NCBI RefSeq assembly: GCF_008254045.1
Contig: NZ_CP042425.1
Coordinates: 6,634,001 to 6,698,000, forward strand
From: Limnoglobus roseus
Lineage (GTDB): Bacteria > Planctomycetota > Planctomycetia > Gemmatales > Gemmataceae
Length of the DNA stretch: 64,000 bases
Reading direction: 5' to 3'
Position 1 is the first letter of the stretch; each line of letters begins with the position of its first letter. The translations under genes and the position numbers were made by a program. Shown here piece by piece: positions 1-6,923 of this stretch. A model generated the notes under the pieces. The model was given only the letters and a program-made list of their open reading frames with translations, did not search any database and had not been told where the DNA came from.

Positions 1-225
1 ATCGCGAGGGTCGAAAAATTGACCGAGGAGAAGGAGTCCCTCGCGGCGGACATCCGTGACGTGTTCGCAGAAGCCAAGGGTGGGGGATGGGACGTGAAGG
101 CGATTCGCTCGATCATCAAGATACGCAAGCAGGACGCCAGCGAACGAGAGGAACAGGAGACGGTGCTCGAAACGTACATGAACGCCCTCGGGATGCTTCC
201 GCTGTTCGAGGAGGACGATGAATGA
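1..225 (+). CDS. GapR-like (DUF2312) nucleoid-associated protein, 5' truncated by window edge
   Basis: The reading frame is open from base 1 and continues upstream; only the last 74 codons are seen. The visible part has the DUF2312/GapR hallmark: a charged coiled coil with EEKESLAADIRDVFAEAK, then GWDVKAIRSIIKIRKQD and an acidic C-terminus after NALGMLP. GapR of Caulobacter is a small dimeric or tetrameric protein that binds overtwisted AT-rich DNA; relatives are common on proteobacterial plasmids, ICEs and phages. Its stop overlaps the next start (ATGA). An internal TTG at 19 is not a credible start because the conserved coiled coil extends before it. Presence in a planctomycete suggests acquisition with the element. 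Confidence 0.8.
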   Translation: MARVEKLTEEKESLAADIRDVFAEAKGGGWDVKAIRSIIKIRKQDASEREEQETVLETYMNALGMLPLFEEDDE

Positions 226-422
226 CCGGTGTGGCCTACGAATCCGGCAGACGCCGGGCAGAGGTGGACGGCCATGTCGTCTGCTTCCAGCGGATTACCG
301 GGACTGTCCGCCGCTCCGTTGTGCCGATCTGGCGGACAGAGGCGAAGGACTCAATCCACGCACGGAGGCTGGCAAAACGGTGGGTGGAAAAGGGTAAACT
401 GGGAAAACCCGCCGTTCACTGA
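222..422 (+). CDS. Small hypothetical protein (66 aa)
   Basis: The start codon overlaps the stop of the GapR-like gene (ATGA), suggesting translational coupling. The product is small and basic (VRRSVVPIWRTEAKDSIHAR), without recognizable motif, membrane segment or cysteines. It is accepted because of the coupling and even coding use; it converges on the leftward gene ending at 416 and overlaps it by a few bases. Function unknown. Confidence 0.5.
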   Translation: MTGVAYESGRRRAEVDGHVVCFQRITGTVRRSVVPIWRTEAKDSIHARRLAKRWVEKGKLGKPAVH

Positions 423-625
423 GCGGACATCGCCGCCATGTAAGCCTCGAAAGCCGCCTGCCGACGTTCCGAAGCCGACTGGAACTGGAGGACGCATGCC
501 GGGCAGGTAGCGTCGCGTCGCTCGCACACGTCCTGGTAGTGCTTCTTCGCCAACCGGTAATCCTGCCGGGCGACCTCGACGGCGTTCTGCCGCGTGCTGA
601 ATGGGGTCAGGACGAGGGCGGTCAC
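416..625 (-). CDS. Small hypothetical protein with CPAC pair (69 aa)
   Basis: Last gene of a leftward operon of tiny overlapping genes. GTG at 625 is preferred to GTG at 655 because it overlaps the stop of the upstream gene (GTGA), the arrangement used throughout this operon. The protein is mostly helical and charged (ARQDYRLAKKHYQDVCERRD), with a CPAC pair in the middle and an Ala-rich amphipathic C-terminus. A zinc or redox role for the cysteines is only a guess. No family recognized. Confidence 0.5.
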   Translation of the reverse strand: MTALVLTPFSTRQNAVEVARQDYRLAKKHYQDVCERRDATCPACVLQFQSASERRQAAFEAYMAAMSAQ

Positions 626-1035
626 TTCGCTGCCCAGTCCGGGTTGTGCAGGCACTGCGGCTTGCCCTGCGCTTTCAGGCGTGCGTTCGTCTCCCGCATC
701 AGCGGCGTAAGCTTGATCGCTGAGCCACGCAGACGCATCAGTTTTTTGTCGAAGTCAGCCGTCCCCAAGGTGTCTTCGGCGAGTTTCAGCGGGTCTACCT
801 TGAACACGGGCAGTGGCGGTTCCTTTGCGGTGTGGTGTTGGCCCCTCGGCTTCATCGGTCGAGCGTTGGCAGCAAGCCCCAACGCGAGGCGTCGCGTTCG
901 TACCGTTCCTTCGGCGAACCCCATCTCACTGGCAATCTCAAGGTCGGTTAACCCGCGGCCGTGCGACTCTCGAAGCTGAGGGTCGTTCTCTGCCTTCCAG
1001 CGGCGAAGTCCGACGTTCCTGACAATGACTTTCAT
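622..1035 (-). CDS. HTH DNA-binding protein (137 aa)
   Basis: Residues about 15-55 form a helix-turn-helix of the kind in which LTDLEIASEMGF is the first helix pair and EGTVRTRRLALGL the recognition helix; the leading W and basic residues recall GcrA-like or Myb/sigma-4-like HTH modules. The remaining 80 residues are basic and unassigned, with two cysteine-free helical stretches and a final HNPDW. The start overlaps the stop of the 29-aa gene (ATGA) and the stop overlaps the next start (GTGA). It is the only clear regulator in this small-gene operon and may control element functions; the target is unknown. Confidence 0.65.
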   Translation of the reverse strand: MKVIVRNVGLRRWKAENDPQLRESHGRGLTDLEIASEMGFAEGTVRTRRLALGLAANARPMKPRGQHHTAKEPPLPVFKVDPLKLAEDTLGTADFDKKLMRLRGSAIKLTPLMRETNARLKAQGKPQCLHNPDWAAK

Positions 1036-1121
1036 CTGATATATCCTTCTTCTTCGGCAACTTTCGCCTGTTTTACTTTGTCCCGGTATCCCTTCATCAG
1101 GTAGACCTGGTGCAGCGTCAC
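1032..1121 (-). CDS. Tiny ORF, 29 aa, translationally coupled
   Basis: A GTG-started ORF of 29 codons whose start overlaps the stop of the preceding 54-aa gene and whose stop overlaps the start of the HTH gene, each by the GTGA/ATGA pattern. The peptide is charged and helical (KGYRDKVKQAKVAEEEGYI). Support comes from the unbroken chain of overlaps and a purine-rich AAAGGAAGG just upstream. It may be a real peptide or a coupling ORF for the downstream regulator; no family recognized. Confidence 0.4.
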   Translation of the reverse strand: MTLHQVYLMKGYRDKVKQAKVAEEEGYIR

Positions 1122-1282
1122 TCTGACCTTCCTTTCGTGCGTGGTCTGGCGGTGATTCTGGGGGCAGTGCCCGTGGCGTAGGCTGGCGGGATGATCGTCA
1201 CCACCTTCCCGGTGATGTCGGTGAGCGGGATTTCCTCCCGGCGGTTGCGTGGCTTCCGGGCCTTCCGTGGTTTCCGCTTCAC
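1118..1282 (-). CDS. Small basic hypothetical protein (54 aa)
   Basis: GTG start overlaps the stop of the upstream 57-aa gene (GTGA) and the stop overlaps the next GTG. The N-terminus is strongly basic (KRKPRKARKPRNRREE), followed by a short hydrophobic strand LTDITGKVVTIIPPAYATG and a basic tail. The charge suggests nucleic-acid contact, but no fold is recognized. Too short for routine gene callers, yet the overlaps on both sides support it. Confidence 0.4.
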   Translation of the reverse strand: MKRKPRKARKPRNRREEIPLTDITGKVVTIIPPAYATGTAPRITARPRTKGRSE

Positions 1283-1452
1283 GCCGAGTCGTTCCTGTGG
1301 ATGATCGCGGAGACCGCACGCTTGTTCTCGGCAATGACCTCGTCCAGCACCGCTGCGGTTGCCGCTACCCAGTCCGGCGGGACAGCGAACAGTGGGTCGC
1401 GGGTTGGGTTCTGCTCAAGGTACTTATCACGGATGCGATCAATGGCTGCCAC
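1279..1452 (-). CDS. Small hypothetical protein (57 aa)
   Basis: Starts with GTG at 1452 preceded by a good ribosome-binding site (AGGGGAGGA, about 7 bases upstream) and overlaps the end of the excisionase-like gene by 14 bases. The sequence is soluble and helical (AAIDRIRDKYLEQNP, then PDWVAATAAVLDEVIAENK). A longer reading in this frame up to 1623 is an antisense-like extension over the upstream gene and is not used. Function unknown. Confidence 0.5.
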   Translation of the reverse strand: MAAIDRIRDKYLEQNPTRDPLFAVPPDWVAATAAVLDEVIAENKRAVSAIIHRNDSA

Positions 1453-1675
1453 GGCGTTTCCTCCCCTTGGTTGGTGATCGTTTCGGCTCCCAAGCGGCGA
1501 CTTCGCACGGTCGGTAGTAACGGTGTCTGCCGACGCCGACCACAAAGGGCTTGGGAGCGTCCGGCTTGGCGAGGTGATACGCGAGCAAAGATTGCCCCAT
1601 CCCTTTGGCTGCGGCCAGTTCACTAAAGGTAAGTAGTTGATCTAGCTCGGAAATTAAAATAACTGGTTCTGACAT
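1439..1675 (-). CDS. Excisionase/AlpA-like winged-helix DNA-binding protein (78 aa)
   Basis: First gene of the leftward small-gene operon. The protein reads as a MerR/Xis-type mini-HTH: LLTFSELAAAKGMGQSLLAYH (broken here for length) gives helix-turn-helix, then VVGVGRHRYYRPCEVAAWE is the beta-wing with the usual R-Y/F-x3-V-x-AW signature. Such proteins act as recombination directionality factors or as transcriptional activators of integrases. An in-frame TTG six bases upstream is possible, but ATG at 1675 is the better start. The basic C-terminal tail (KGRKRRGS) may contact DNA. Confidence 0.6.
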   Translation of the reverse strand: MSEPVILISELDQLLTFSELAAAKGMGQSLLAYHLAKPDAPKPFVVGVGRHRYYRPCEVAAWEPKRSPTKGRKRRGSH

Positions 1676-1758
1676 AAACAAACTTGTTGCGCGAGAGAAT
1701 TGATGCAGCTACATTGAGCGAACTTAAACGGAATTGCAACAACTATATGGAGGTTACT
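1676..1758. promoter_or_regulatory. Divergent intergenic region with 7-bp inverted repeat
   Basis: Separates the leftward excisionase-like operon from the rightward small-gene operon and must hold both promoters. Arms TTGTTGC (1684-1690) and GCAACAA (1736-1742) form an inverted repeat that brackets the region, a plausible operator pair for an HTH protein of the element. A ribosome-binding site TGGAGG (1748-1753) precedes the 95-aa gene. No unambiguous -35/-10 could be assigned. Confidence 0.4.
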
Positions 1759-2046
1759 ATGTTCGTCACATTCACTCAGACTCGCCGCGTGTCGGAAGAC
1801 GGGTTCACGCCGAAACGCTGCTACACCGGCGTCACCTACGATCTGGCAGGTAACGCCGCTTGCCACGCGATCAGCAACGGTTGGGCGAGAGAAGCCACCG
1901 AGACAGAGGTTGCCAACTTCAACGCCGCGAACTTTTCCGAGAACGAAGTGATGACCAGCGTGTTCAACTCGCTGTTCGCCACGGTGAAGCGTCCCTTCGA
2001 GGTGAACCCAGCTACCCCAGCGGTGGCCGCAAAGCTGGAGGCGTAG
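1759..2046 (+). CDS. Hypothetical protein (95 aa)
   Basis: ATG at 1759 is chosen over an upstream in-frame start at 1684 because TGGAGG lies six bases before it and the upstream codons overlap the promoter region. The product is a small soluble protein with a strand-rich N-terminus (MFVTFTQTRRVSEDGFTP) and a C-terminal helix. It begins the long rightward run of small overlapping genes to 4422. No family recognized. Confidence 0.6.
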   Translation: MFVTFTQTRRVSEDGFTPKRCYTGVTYDLAGNAACHAISNGWAREATETEVANFNAANFSENEVMTSVFNSLFATVKRPFEVNPATPAVAAKLEA

Positions 2047-2050
2047 GCGT

Positions 2051-2347
2051 ATGACGAAAGCCACACACACACCGGGGCCGTGGAGAGTTGACAGCGGCAT
2101 GGGGTCGCTAAGTTACGTCAGAGCAAAAAGCGGCGAGCTTGTCGCCTCATGCACTTGGATGCACTCAGATGGCAAGCCCATTGAGGCGCAAGCCAACGCC
2201 CGCCTAATCGCCGCCGCTCCTGATTTGCTGGATGCGTTGGAGGCCATGTGGGACAGCGCCTGCACGAATGCGTCATCAACTCCGAGCAAAGCCGCCTTTA
2301 TAAAGGCACACGCCGCGATCAACAAAGCGAAAGGACTCGCCGCATGA
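2051..2347 (+). CDS. Phage/ICE-type THTPGPW small protein (98 aa)
   Basis: Begins MTKATHTPGPWRV and contains the tract ANARLIAAAPDLLDALEA, a combination seen in very many phage and prophage small proteins of unknown function. Those proteins start with a Trp-containing strand and end in a helical segment, as here. The stop overlaps the next start (ATGA). It marks the region as phage-like cargo; no biochemical role is established. Confidence 0.75.
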   Translation: MTKATHTPGPWRVDSGMGSLSYVRAKSGELVASCTWMHSDGKPIEAQANARLIAAAPDLLDALEAMWDSACTNASSTPSKAAFIKAHAAINKAKGLAA

Positions 2348-2607
2348 AGTACCTCCTCATCCTCGCCGTCGCTCTGGCCATCCCGCCAGTTGCCGACATG
2401 ATCGTGGACTGGCAGTTCGGCTCGCCAGCCGAGGGCTTCACGCAGGCCGAAGCCACTGCCCATGCTGGCCTCGTAGCCCGGTCGAACGCCGAAGCCGAGC
2501 AGCACCACAAAGATGCACGCGAGGCGAAAGGCGTCCTGTTCAAGCCCCGCAACGAGCAGGAGCGTGCTGACAAGATCGCTGAAGTGTTCAACGCAGGGAG
2601 GGAGTGA
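2344..2607 (+). CDS. Small secreted or membrane-anchored hypothetical protein (87 aa)
   Basis: ATG at 2344 overlaps the preceding stop. The first ~17 residues (MKYLLILAVALAIPPVA) form a hydrophobic segment that could be a signal peptide or single membrane anchor; the rest is a charged helix (EAEQHHKDAREAKGV, NEQERADKIAEVF). Predicted topology is an anchored coiled-coil-like stalk. No family recognized. Confidence 0.6.
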   Translation: MKYLLILAVALAIPPVADMIVDWQFGSPAEGFTQAEATAHAGLVARSNAEAEQHHKDAREAKGVLFKPRNEQERADKIAEVFNAGRE

Positions 2608-2870
2608 TGGGCATCGTGCTGATGGATGAGTGTGTAATGGAAAGGCCCGCACCGGTTCTCCCAATGCAGTGGCGTATTTACGCCTTCGACAAAAGCGGCA
2701 AAAGCTATAGAGGCCAGTCTGTTTTTAATACGCAGGAAGAATGCCAACAGCTCATTCACGACCGAGAAGTGTGGTTGAAAGAAGGCGGCAATCGGGCGCT
2801 GGACACACTTGATGGCGTTCTACCCAGCAAGGCTTACCACTACGCGATTCCAATGCCGGAGCTTTTATGA
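2607..2870 (+). CDS. Hypothetical protein (87 aa)
   Basis: ATG at 2607 overlaps the previous stop and follows a GGGAGGGAG ribosome site; an adjacent GTG at 2604 is also possible. The protein is soluble, with a central mixed strand/helix region (MQWRIYAFDKSGKSYRG then QEECQQLIHDREVWLK). No motif recognized. Slightly lower GC than its neighbours. Confidence 0.55.
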   Translation: MGIVLMDECVMERPAPVLPMQWRIYAFDKSGKSYRGQSVFNTQEECQQLIHDREVWLKEGGNRALDTLDGVLPSKAYHYAIPMPELL

Positions 2871-3268
2871 GCACTGGCTCCGTCTCCCGCATTCTCTACT
2901 GCTGCGGTTGCACCCGTGACGTGCAGGCCCGGCTTACGGATGGCCGCGAAGTGTACCCGCACCGGGCCGATCTCTTCAGCCTGCCCTTCTGGAAATGCGA
3001 CACCTGCGGCAACTATGTCGGATGCCACCACAAGACCACGGACAGGACACGACCGCTCGGTAACATCCCGACCAAGGAACTGAAGAACGCCCGCCAGCAC
3101 ATCCACCGGATTCTCGACCCGATCTGGAAAGAGGGGAAGATGCCGCGCGGCAAGGTTTATGCCACGTTGGCAAAGGAGTTGGGGTTGAAGGAGTACCACA
3201 CCGCTGAAATCAGGACCGTGGATGAAGCCAGAAGAGTTTACGCCATTGTGAAAGGACTAGCTGCATGA
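2867..3268 (+). CDS. DUF3268-like zinc-finger protein (133 aa)
   Basis: Contains two cysteine pairs, YCCGC near residue 12 and CDTCGNYVGCH near residue 45, followed by the family motif T-x-R-x-x-PLG-N-x-x-T-K-E-L-K-x-A-R-x-x-x-H, a basic helix and a C-terminal VDEARRVYAIV. This layout fits the zinc-finger-containing DUF3268 family of phage and mobile-element proteins. The HIHRILDPIWKEGKM segment matches the H-x3-FD-x-LW pattern of that family. Function unknown; nucleic-acid binding is likely. Overlaps both neighbours by ATGA. Confidence 0.7.
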   Translation: MSTGSVSRILYCCGCTRDVQARLTDGREVYPHRADLFSLPFWKCDTCGNYVGCHHKTTDRTRPLGNIPTKELKNARQHIHRILDPIWKEGKMPRGKVYATLAKELGLKEYHTAEIRTVDEARRVYAIVKGLAA

Positions 3269-3435
3269 ACGCACAGGAACGAGCACTGCAGAAACTCCGC
3301 ATCGCCATCGAGCAGCGGGACTGGGAAATCGCCAAGGAAGCCCACGGCATCCTCGATGGCACGCTGAACGCAAAGCAGCCGTGGGAAGCGCCGAAGCCGT
3401 TTGCTCACCCCTATGCGGGGTTGAGGACAGTATGA
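3265..3435 (+). CDS. Small hypothetical protein (56 aa)
   Basis: Start overlaps the stop of the DUF3268-like gene and stop overlaps the next gene, both ATGA. A first amphipathic helix (ERALQKLRIAIEQRDWEIAK) is followed by a Pro/Ala-rich tail (KQPWEAPKPFAHPYAG). No family recognized; accepted because of the strict coupling. Confidence 0.5.
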   Translation: MNAQERALQKLRIAIEQRDWEIAKEAHGILDGTLNAKQPWEAPKPFAHPYAGLRTV

Positions 3436-3812
3436 GCATCGAGCAGTCGGCAGAGTGCAGAACGGCATTTGAAACGAGATGGCGAGATGCAGACTCCCGT
3501 GTTTTTCTCCGAGTATCGAAAGGGCACAATGCTGCTTATCTCCGTGATGACGTGCAGCGTGAATTTGAAGCGTTCTCGGAAGGCTGGAACGCAAGAGCGA
3601 TGAAGCGGGAATCGAGTTGGCAGCCGATCGAGACCGCGCCGAAGGATGGAACAGAGGTTCTGCTTCTGTCGCACCCTGCCGCAATGCTTCCACCAGATTA
3701 TGCAGTTGCCTACTGGGATGAGGTGGACGAGGTCTGGTATTGGAACAAGCCAAAGCGATTCCTGTGCCCCACCCACTGGATGCCACTTCCTGCCCCTCCC
3801 CAAACCGAATGA
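3432..3812 (+). CDS. DUF551-family phage-type protein (126 aa)
   Basis: The C-terminal half carries the DUF551 pattern: WQPIETAPKDGTEVLLL, a central AYWDEVDEVWYW, and a closing THWMPLPAPP. The N-terminal ~55 residues are a helical region (TRWRDADSRVF, FEAFSEGWNAR) often seen fused in front of such modules in phages. Role unknown. ATG at 3432 overlaps the upstream stop and the gene stop overlaps the next start. Confidence 0.75.
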   Translation: MSIEQSAECRTAFETRWRDADSRVFLRVSKGHNAAYLRDDVQREFEAFSEGWNARAMKRESSWQPIETAPKDGTEVLLLSHPAAMLPPDYAVAYWDEVDEVWYWNKPKRFLCPTHWMPLPAPPQTE

Positions 3813-4273
3813 CGAACCACCAGCCCCTCACCTCCGAAGTACCCTCCGAAGAGCGGAAGGTTCTGAACAAGCACCTGGTCGCAGTTCGTTCACGCGGCTG
3901 CTCGTGGCGGATCGAACCAAGCCCTTCGGCCCCAAGCTTCCATGAAGCGGTAAAGGCTGAGTGCATCTGGGACTCGAAAGAGTCTTCGGTGAACTACCTG
4001 CCGCGCTTTCCAATTAACATCGACGAAGCTCTGTTCCCTGACTTATACCAGTGGCGAATGGCGTTCCATTCGGACAACTCGCCAGCCGTCGTCTCCTTTA
4101 AGGGGCGGGAGGTCGAACTTGCCGAGGCCTTGCGGGACGTTGATTTCGGTCAGCCGTTCGACTCCGTGGTTGCCCAGAGAATCCGCTCGCACTTCTCTGC
4201 CAAGCCGCGAGTGGCTGCAAACGTGGACGCCGATCTGATGATTCAGGGCGAGTTGGGCGAACTTCCCGAATGA
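3809..4273 (+). CDS. Hypothetical protein (154 aa)
   Basis: ATG at 3809 overlaps the previous stop (ATGA); a longer in-frame reading from 3740 runs over the DUF551 gene and is not used. Soluble protein of mixed structure with one cysteine pair (RGCSW, ECIW) and an acidic C-terminus (LMIQGELGELPE). No motif recognized. It overlaps the following 50-aa membrane peptide gene by ATGA. Confidence 0.6.
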   Translation: MTNHQPLTSEVPSEERKVLNKHLVAVRSRGCSWRIEPSPSAPSFHEAVKAECIWDSKESSVNYLPRFPINIDEALFPDLYQWRMAFHSDNSPAVVSFKGREVELAEALRDVDFGQPFDSVVAQRIRSHFSAKPRVAANVDADLMIQGELGELPE

Positions 4274-4422
4274 CCAATCGCGAGTTCCTCGGCTTCGCCA
4301 CACTCTTCGTGCTGTTGTTCATCGTCCTGGCCTTGGTCATGGACCGCGAAGGCCATACGGCGATCTACCCCGCCCGGACGGTTGCGGTGCCGGAAGGCGA
4401 GCTGCGGTGGCTGAACCAGTAG
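4270..4422 (+). CDS. Small membrane peptide (50 aa)
   Basis: The last gene of the rightward run. Residues about 6-23 (FLGFATLFVLLFIVLALV) are a single membrane helix, followed by a short polar domain ending WLNQ. ATG at 4270 overlaps the upstream stop. Only 24 bases separate its stop from the convergent HNH gene. Function unknown; size and topology resemble phage or plasmid accessory membrane peptides. Confidence 0.5.
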   Translation: MTNREFLGFATLFVLLFIVLALVMDREGHTAIYPARTVAVPEGELRWLNQ

Positions 4423-4446
4423 CTTGAGGCGTCGCAAGCCGGATAG

Positions 4447-5805
4447 TCATGCAGGCGGAACAACGAGTTCACGCCGCCGCTTCAGATACTCGGCCTTCGC
4501 CGCTCCTGCTGTTGGCGGCGTCACTTTCTTCCCATCAAACGGCTGGAGTTGGCCCTTGAGCTTTTCGTCGTCCCCGACCATGTCCCATCTGATACGGATG
4601 GTAAGGTCATCCTCGATAATCAGGACTCCGCTCTCGAAAGCGCGGTCCACGAGCAGGGAAAGGCAGATGCCATTTGACGGGTCCAACCGGATATTTTGAT
4701 CCTTGCTCCACGGGACGATGTGCGCCGCCACGAGGAACGACTTGGTCTTTATGCCCGTGATGGCGCACTTCTGACCGTAATTGGCCTTCACCACTTTAGC
4801 GAACGCCTTCTGCGCGCTCCCTCTGGTTTTGGTCGTCGCGGTCGCGTCCGGAACCCCGAAGTTCCCGCCATCGATCTGCGCTTTGAAGGATGCGACCAGA
4901 TCGGGGTCGGCCTCCAACGTCTCGGCAGCCGCATCCCCCTGCGGCACCGCCGGGAAACGGGCGTCAATTGCCGCCAAAAGAGCGGTTGTGGCCGAGGTAA
5001 TTTTTGAAGACAGCCTCGCCGGTTGTACCCACGCATCGTGATTCCGCGTCGGGTCGAAGAACAAGCCGTAGGCGGGCTGCCGAAGATAGGCAGCAAGCGC
5101 TCTGCCTGTCTCCGCATCGAGCGAGGCGATCACGGATGCAGGGATTGGTGCGGCATCGAGCTGCGCCAGCGCGGCCACCACTTTCGCGCCCGCCAGCACC
5201 CCTCCGCTCAGGAACGGCGACCACTGCAGCGTCCGGTGCTGGGTGGTGCGGCTTGCCATGTCTTGAACGGCCTGCGGAGTTAACTGGATGTCCGCCCATG
5301 CGTAAGCGGTGTTCGGGTCCTCCAAGTAGGCTCGCAGGTGCAACGTCCTGGCCTCCCCCCGCAACTTTATGACCATCAGGTACGGCTGCCCCGCCCCTCT
5401 TGCCGCGAGGCCGGCGTGCTCGGCTTGTGCCAAGTCGAAATCGGTATGGCCGGGAGTTCCAGGGATGGTTTCGTGGGTGGACTCGCTCGGTGCGGGCGAC
5501 ATCCTCCAAACTTGCGGAGTTCCCAAGGCCGTCACCCACTTCAAGTGCGCCCGGTCTCCTGACCTGAAGACGAAGTCACCCCCAGCGGTGCCGCGTGCCC
5601 ACTGATAGGTCAAAGGCACCGATTGCGTCACGTTGCGGTCAACGCCGAAAAGGTTTGCCATCGCGTCAAGAAATTCGCTCTTTTTTGATAGCTGGAGGTA
5701 ATCCTTCGAGTACCCGCCTCTGCGCACCTGGCGACCGTAAGTCTCTCGGTGTGCCTCGGGGCCGAAGAAGACGACCATAACCAGCTCGACAGGCCGCGCA
5801 GCCAT
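4447..5805 (-). CDS. HNH_2-type endonuclease-like protein, third His absent (452 aa)
   Basis: The C-terminal ~110 residues form an HNH_2-like domain: QKCAITG, then AAHIVPWSKD with the first His, DPSNGICLSLL with the Asn, and VDRAFESGVLII where the family normally reads LHDRAFD. The usual His before Asp is Val here, so metal binding or catalysis may be impaired or use another residue. The first ~330 residues are unassigned; modification-dependent and phosphorothioate-dependent restriction enzymes also place HNH_2 at the C-terminus, so a defence role is possible but unproven. It is transcribed leftward alone, with a hairpin directly upstream of the start. Confidence 0.65.
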   Translation of the reverse strand: MAARPVELVMVVFFGPEAHRETYGRQVRRGGYSKDYLQLSKKSEFLDAMANLFGVDRNVTQSVPLTYQWARGTAGGDFVFRSGDRAHLKWVTALGTPQVWRMSPAPSESTHETIPGTPGHTDFDLAQAEHAGLAARGAGQPYLMVIKLRGEARTLHLRAYLEDPNTAYAWADIQLTPQAVQDMASRTTQHRTLQWSPFLSGGVLAGAKVVAALAQLDAAPIPASVIASLDAETGRALAAYLRQPAYGLFFDPTRNHDAWVQPARLSSKITSATTALLAAIDARFPAVPQGDAAAETLEADPDLVASFKAQIDGGNFGVPDATATTKTRGSAQKAFAKVVKANYGQKCAITGIKTKSFLVAAHIVPWSKDQNIRLDPSNGICLSLLVDRAFESGVLIIEDDLTIRIRWDMVGDDEKLKGQLQPFDGKKVTPPTAGAAKAEYLKRRRELVVPPA

Positions 5806-6124
5806 TCAGACGCTCCCGCTGGCGATCGCTGCGGGCGATCGGAGCGTTCAGGGAGATAAATCGCCGAAGCCGAGCAAGAGGGCCACGGCGCGTATTGTGT
5901 CAATCGGCGGTAGTGTACCGCGCCGGTCAGGGCAACGCGCTGATAATCGCTCGCACCGACGAACCGGGCCGTTTTCGCATCTGGCGGGAGGTGTTGGCCG
6001 AAGGCGTTTGGCGGCGTGAACGGTTCCAGCGGCCTTGAGCGCGGAACCGGGGAGACGTCTGTAGCTACTTGGGTTTTTGGCTCCTCGCACTTCCTGCTGG
6101 CCGTCGCTCGTTTTCTCGGCGACA
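5806..6124. promoter_or_regulatory. Divergent intergenic region with nested hairpin before HNH gene
   Basis: This 319-base region separates two divergently transcribed nuclease-like genes. At its left end ACGCTCC (5810-5816) pairs with GGAGCGT (5841-5847), and inside it CGATCGC (5823-5829) pairs with GCGATCG (5835-5841). On the HNH transcript the structure sits 4-42 bases before the start codon and includes the GGGAG-like ribosome site, so it could limit translation or serve as a repressor operator. The remainder shows no further gene; open frames there are antisense or have poor starts. Confidence 0.45.
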
Positions 6125-6652
6125 ATGCCCGTTCAAAACGCTCTCGGGACCACGACGATGGACTTGCTCGGAGACGAGGACCGCGCGGAACAGGAACGCC
6201 TGACGTTCGAAGTGTTCGACCAGTGGGTCGAACTCACCAAGGAACGCCTTCTGGACCGGGCCGAGGCCACCCGCTTCGTGTTCATGACCTGCGAGGATTT
6301 GCACGACATCGCGTCCGAGCCAATGACCACCGACCGGGCGGGTCTCGAAACCAACATCGACGCCACGCCCGCGGTCTACGTCTTCACCCGGCTGGTCGGC
6401 AAGAGTGTCGTCAAGGTCGGGCAGTCCGACAACGCACGTCGGCGAATCGTGAACGGGCACCTGCGTTACTGGAATCAGTGGACGGCTTCGGAAGTGGGCG
6501 GTAGCTACCGTGCCCGCGACCTCCCGTGGCCGCAGTCGCTGCTCGACGACCAGATTACCCTGTGCATCATCCCGATGCCGGGGAAGTCGGCGGACGAGCG
6601 GTTGTCGTTGGAGTTGTGGCTGAAAGCGAAGCTGCACCCGGAGTTGCCCTGA
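6125..6652 (+). CDS. GIY-YIG-like protein (175 aa)
   Basis: The centre of the protein reads AVYVFTRLVGKSVVKVGQSD followed by NARRRIVNGHLRYW, which resembles the GIY-YIG core (Y-x-Y/F ... K-V-G-x-S-x-x-P-x-R-R-x-x-x-H). The N-terminal ~80 residues are helical and acidic, the C-terminus contains LSLELWLKAKLHPELP where GIY-YIG enzymes place the Glu-bearing helix (here E in LSLELWL). An alternative start is ATG at 6158. Function may be nuclease or a structural relative; divergent to the HNH gene. Confidence 0.45.
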   Translation: MPVQNALGTTTMDLLGDEDRAEQERLTFEVFDQWVELTKERLLDRAEATRFVFMTCEDLHDIASEPMTTDRAGLETNIDATPAVYVFTRLVGKSVVKVGQSDNARRRIVNGHLRYWNQWTASEVGGSYRARDLPWPQSLLDDQITLCIIPMPGKSADERLSLELWLKAKLHPELP

Positions 6653-6694
6653 CCAGTCAGCCGGATGACTTACACGCTCTCCAGAGGATAGCCC

Positions 6695-6919
6695 ATGAAC
6701 TTCCAGCAGACCATCGAAGCCCTTCAGCAGCGCTGGCCGGGCGTGCCCATCGGTGCGACCGCCCTCGGCGGGCAGTATTACGACCGGGCTGTCGGCATCA
6801 CCGATTACCAGCAGGTGGACGATTACTGGTACGTCGGCCACGGGATCAACGGCAAAGAGATGTGGGTGTACTACAGCGAGAAGAAGAACGTGATCTGCTG
6901 CGGTGACAAGGAGACGTGA
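6695..6919 (+). CDS. Hypothetical protein (74 aa)
   Basis: ATG at 6695 follows an AGAGGA ribosome site. A leading amphipathic helix (FQQTIEALQQRWPG) precedes a Tyr/Trp-rich strand region (YQQVDDYWYVGHGINGKEMWVYY). No family recognized. Converges on the small leftward gene ending at 6924. Confidence 0.55.
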   Translation: MNFQQTIEALQQRWPGVPIGATALGGQYYDRAVGITDYQQVDDYWYVGHGINGKEMWVYYSEKKNVICCGDKET

Positions 6920-6923
6920 GCGG

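Noticed and set aside
1684..1758. Longer start of the 95-aa gene at 1684
   Set aside because: Would overlap the divergent promoter and inverted repeat, and a good ribosome site precedes ATG at 1759.
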